Shown here piece by piece: positions 5,325 to 6,826 of a stretch of DNA of 6,826 bases; the stretch's first letter is position 1; each line of letters starts with the position of its first letter. The notes under the pieces were generated by a model. The model had not been told where the DNA came from, ran no database searches, and was given only the letters and a program-made list of their open reading frames with translations. This DNA comes from Planctomycetaceae bacterium. Its GTDB lineage: Bacteria > Planctomycetota > Planctomycetia > Pirellulales > Thermoguttaceae. Both the position numbers and the translations under genes were made by a program. Location: NCBI GenBank assembly GCA_031278315.1, contig JAITKS010000159.1, forward strand, positions 1-6,826. The letters run 5' to 3'.

Positions 5325-6596
5325 ATGTACAAAGAAGTTGTAATAACTGGTTTTGGTTTATTGTCTCCGGTTGGCAATGACAAGGAAACATTCTGGGCAG
5401 CTCTGATGAATGAGAATAGCGGAATTGGATTTCTAAATATTGTAACGAAAAATGAATTACTTCGTCCGATGGGCGGCGAAATCCTTGAATTTAACGCTAA
5501 AGATTATGTTAAACCGCGTAAAAATATCAAGGTGATGAGTCGTGATATTCAACTTGCATTAGTTGCGTCGGCTTATGCTGCTGAATCGGCTGATCTTATT
5601 ACAGACGGCGAGAATCGGACGGTTGAATCTGATAGATTGGGCGTAATGTTCGGCAGTGATTTAATAGGTGTTGAGGTCGAACTGCTTTTGAATGCGTTTC
5701 GTGTAGGAATTAAAGATGGTCAATACGATTTTTCACGATGGGGCATAGATGCGATGAGTGAAGTTTTTCCGCTTTGGATGTTAAAATATTTACCGAATAT
5801 GCCGTCGTGTCATATTTCTATTTTGCATGGAGCGCATGCACCGAGTAATTCGCTTACGCTTTGCCGCGGTTCGAGTCTTGCGGCGGTAATGGAAGCAGCA
5901 CGAACAATTCAACGCGGAGCAGCTGACGTTATGATCGCCGGCGGTTGCGGTAACCGTGTAAATCAAGATTTTCAAACTAGAATAAATGCTTATTTTCCTG
6001 CGAAACGGAATGATAATCCTTCTACTGTATTAAGACCTTTTGACATAAATAGAAACGGAACAGTATTAGGTGAAGGTGCTGCTGCGTTTATTCTGGAGAG
6101 CAGAGAATTCGCCGAAGCAAGAGGCGCGAAAATTTTAGCAACTATTCGCGGTTTTGCTTCTACGAATGAGCCAAAGTTACACAACGAAAGACCAACCGGA
6201 ATAGCTATAAAGAAAGCTATAAAAATCGCTTTGGAACGAGCTAATATGAAACCCGGCGAAATCGGATTTGTAAATGCAGACGGAATTGGTGTACAACACG
6301 ATGATAAAATTGAATCGGTTGCAATTCGTGAAGAGCTTGGTGATGTAATGGTTTCAGCAAACAAAGGAAATTTCGGCGATTTAGGCAGCGGCACAGGTGC
6401 TGTAGAACTCGCTGCAGCTTTACTTTCGTTACAGAAAAATATGATTCCGCCGACATGTAATCACGAAAGAACGGACCCGGATTGTCCGATAAATGTCGTT
6501 CACAAAAAACCTGAACCGTTAAAACAAAAAACTACTCTAAAACTGAATCAAACAAGAATGGGAAGATCTTTTGCAATTATAATTTCAAGTGAGTAA
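5325..6596 (+). CDS. Beta-ketoacyl-ACP synthase-like protein lacking canonical catalytic residues
   Basis: A 423-residue thiolase-fold protein of the FabF/KAS II type and length. The N-terminus EVVITGFGLLSPVGND, the segment AARTIQRGAADVMIAGG (191-207), RPFDINRNGTVLGEGAAAFILE (237-258) and GTGAVELAAALLSLQ (356-370) are clearly ketosynthase. The active site is not. The nucleophile region reads SLTLCRGSSLAA; anchoring on AARTI puts R181 at the cysteine position, with C180 one residue early. The first histidine is aspartate (NADG, D319), the second is also aspartate (GD, D352), while the lysine is kept (K347). The C-terminal GFGG loop is replaced by MGRS. It is therefore probably not a normal elongating enzyme. 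Chain-length-factor-like partners and other inactive ketosynthase homologues are precedents, but no active partner or acyl carrier protein lies in the window. The ATG follows an AT-rich leader without Shine-Dalgarno. Family call firm, function unknown. Confidence 0.85.
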   Translation: MYKEVVITGFGLLSPVGNDKETFWAALMNENSGIGFLNIVTKNELLRPMGGEILEFNAKDYVKPRKNIKVMSRDIQLALVASAYAAESADLITDGENRTVESDRLGVMFGSDLIGVEVELLLNAFRVGIKDGQYDFSRWGIDAMSEVFPLWMLKYLPNMPSCHISILHGAHAPSNSLTLCRGSSLAAVMEAARTIQRGAADVMIAGGCGNRVNQDFQTRINAYFPAKRNDNPSTVLRPFDINRNGTVLGEGAAAFILESREFAEARGAKILATIRGFASTNEPKLHNERPTGIAIKKAIKIALERANMKPGEIGFVNADGIGVQHDDKIESVAIREELGDVMVSANKGNFGDLGSGTGAVELAAALLSLQKNMIPPTCNHERTDPDCPINVVHKKPEPLKQKTTLKLNQTRMGRSFAIIISSE

Positions 6597-6673
6597 ATTT
6601 TAATTATAGATTATATACCAATTACACTTTAAAATTCGTTTTGTAATATATCAGTGGATTATTTTTTTTATTA

Positions 6674-6700
6674 ACCACAGAGGACACAGAGAACACAGAG
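6674..6700. repeat. 9-bp ACACAGAG-type interspersed repeat
   Basis: Three 9-bp units: ACCACAGAG (6674-6682), GACACAGAG (6683-6691), AACACAGAG (6692-6700). I recognise this string as a common dispersed intergenic repeat in many bacterial genomes (from memory). It lies 77 bp after the ketosynthase-like gene. Confidence 0.85.
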
Positions 6701-6761
6701 AAAGAAGATTTTGTAATTTTAGATTTTAAATTTAAGTGAATTACTAAAAAATATTTTAGCT

Positions 6762-6793
6762 GGGAACGCAGGCGTCCCGCCTGCATCTTTTTT
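6762..6793 (+). terminator. Hairpin repeat element, complete copy B; probable terminator
   Basis: GGGAAC is followed by the perfect 7-bp stem GCAGGCG / CGCCTGC (6768-6774, 6778-6784) with loop TCC, then ATC and six T residues (6788-6793). This is a textbook intrinsic-terminator shape on the plus strand, about 170 bp after the ketosynthase-like stop. It is the same family as 128-156. Confidence 0.65.
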
Positions 6794-6806
6794 GTACAAA
6801 AAACGC

Positions 6807-6826
6807 CTAAAGATGCGGTCGAGACG
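6807..6826 (-). repeat. Hairpin repeat element, partial copy C cut by window end
   Basis: These 20 bp match 126-145 without mismatch and run into the window edge, so the second stem arm is outside. It is oriented opposite to copy B, as expected if a minus-strand gene ends just beyond the window and this copy terminates it. Confidence 0.75.

Noticed and set aside
5990..6394. 134-codon minus-strand frame inside the ketosynthase-like gene
   Set aside because: Entirely antisense to a well-supported gene and with no recognisable domain; a shadow frame.

Overview
The window is an AT-rich bacterial chromosome segment with compact genes and long, very AT-rich, repeat-laden spacers. Gene content points to a planctomycete or close relative in the PVC group. 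The clues are a bacterial topoisomerase VI A subunit, a ketosynthase-like protein of a degenerate type that I associate with planctomycetes, a BtaB-like methyltransferase and few Shine-Dalgarno sequences. This assignment rests on memory of family resemblance, not on a search, and is moderately confident.

Layout: positions 1-194 hold two dispersed-repeat types, including a GC-rich hairpin just past the end of the first gene. Two genes on the minus strand follow: a complete topoisomerase VI subunit A (195-1316) and a BtaB-like SAM methyltransferase (1589-2323). A roughly 700-bp gene-free spacer (2324-3020) then separates them from three plus-strand genes. These are a restriction-endonuclease-like protein with a Cys-rich putative zinc module (3021-3947), a secreted glutaminyl-peptide cyclotransferase (about 4329-5153) and a beta-ketoacyl-synthase-like protein lacking the usual catalytic residues (5325-6596). 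The right end (6597-6826) again holds dispersed repeats, including the same hairpin family in inverted orientation.

The five genes do not form an evident pathway or operon: spacers are 170-700 bp and functions are unrelated (DNA topology, membrane lipid or small-molecule methylation, nucleic-acid cleavage, N-terminal pyroglutamate formation, acyl or polyketide chemistry). Two genes lack the partner normally seen with them inside this window: Top6A without Top6B, and BtaB-like without BtaA.

The most distinctive signal is non-coding. Almost every spacer carries its own short direct repeat (units of 7, 8/9, 9, 11, 12, 13, 16 or 21 bp), and a hairpin element recurs at both ends. Its two complete copies differ at stem positions only in ways that keep base pairing, and both are oriented hairpin-then-T-tract at the 3' side of the nearest gene, as expected of a dispersed intrinsic terminator. 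I found no tRNA, rRNA, CRISPR array, transposase or integrase.
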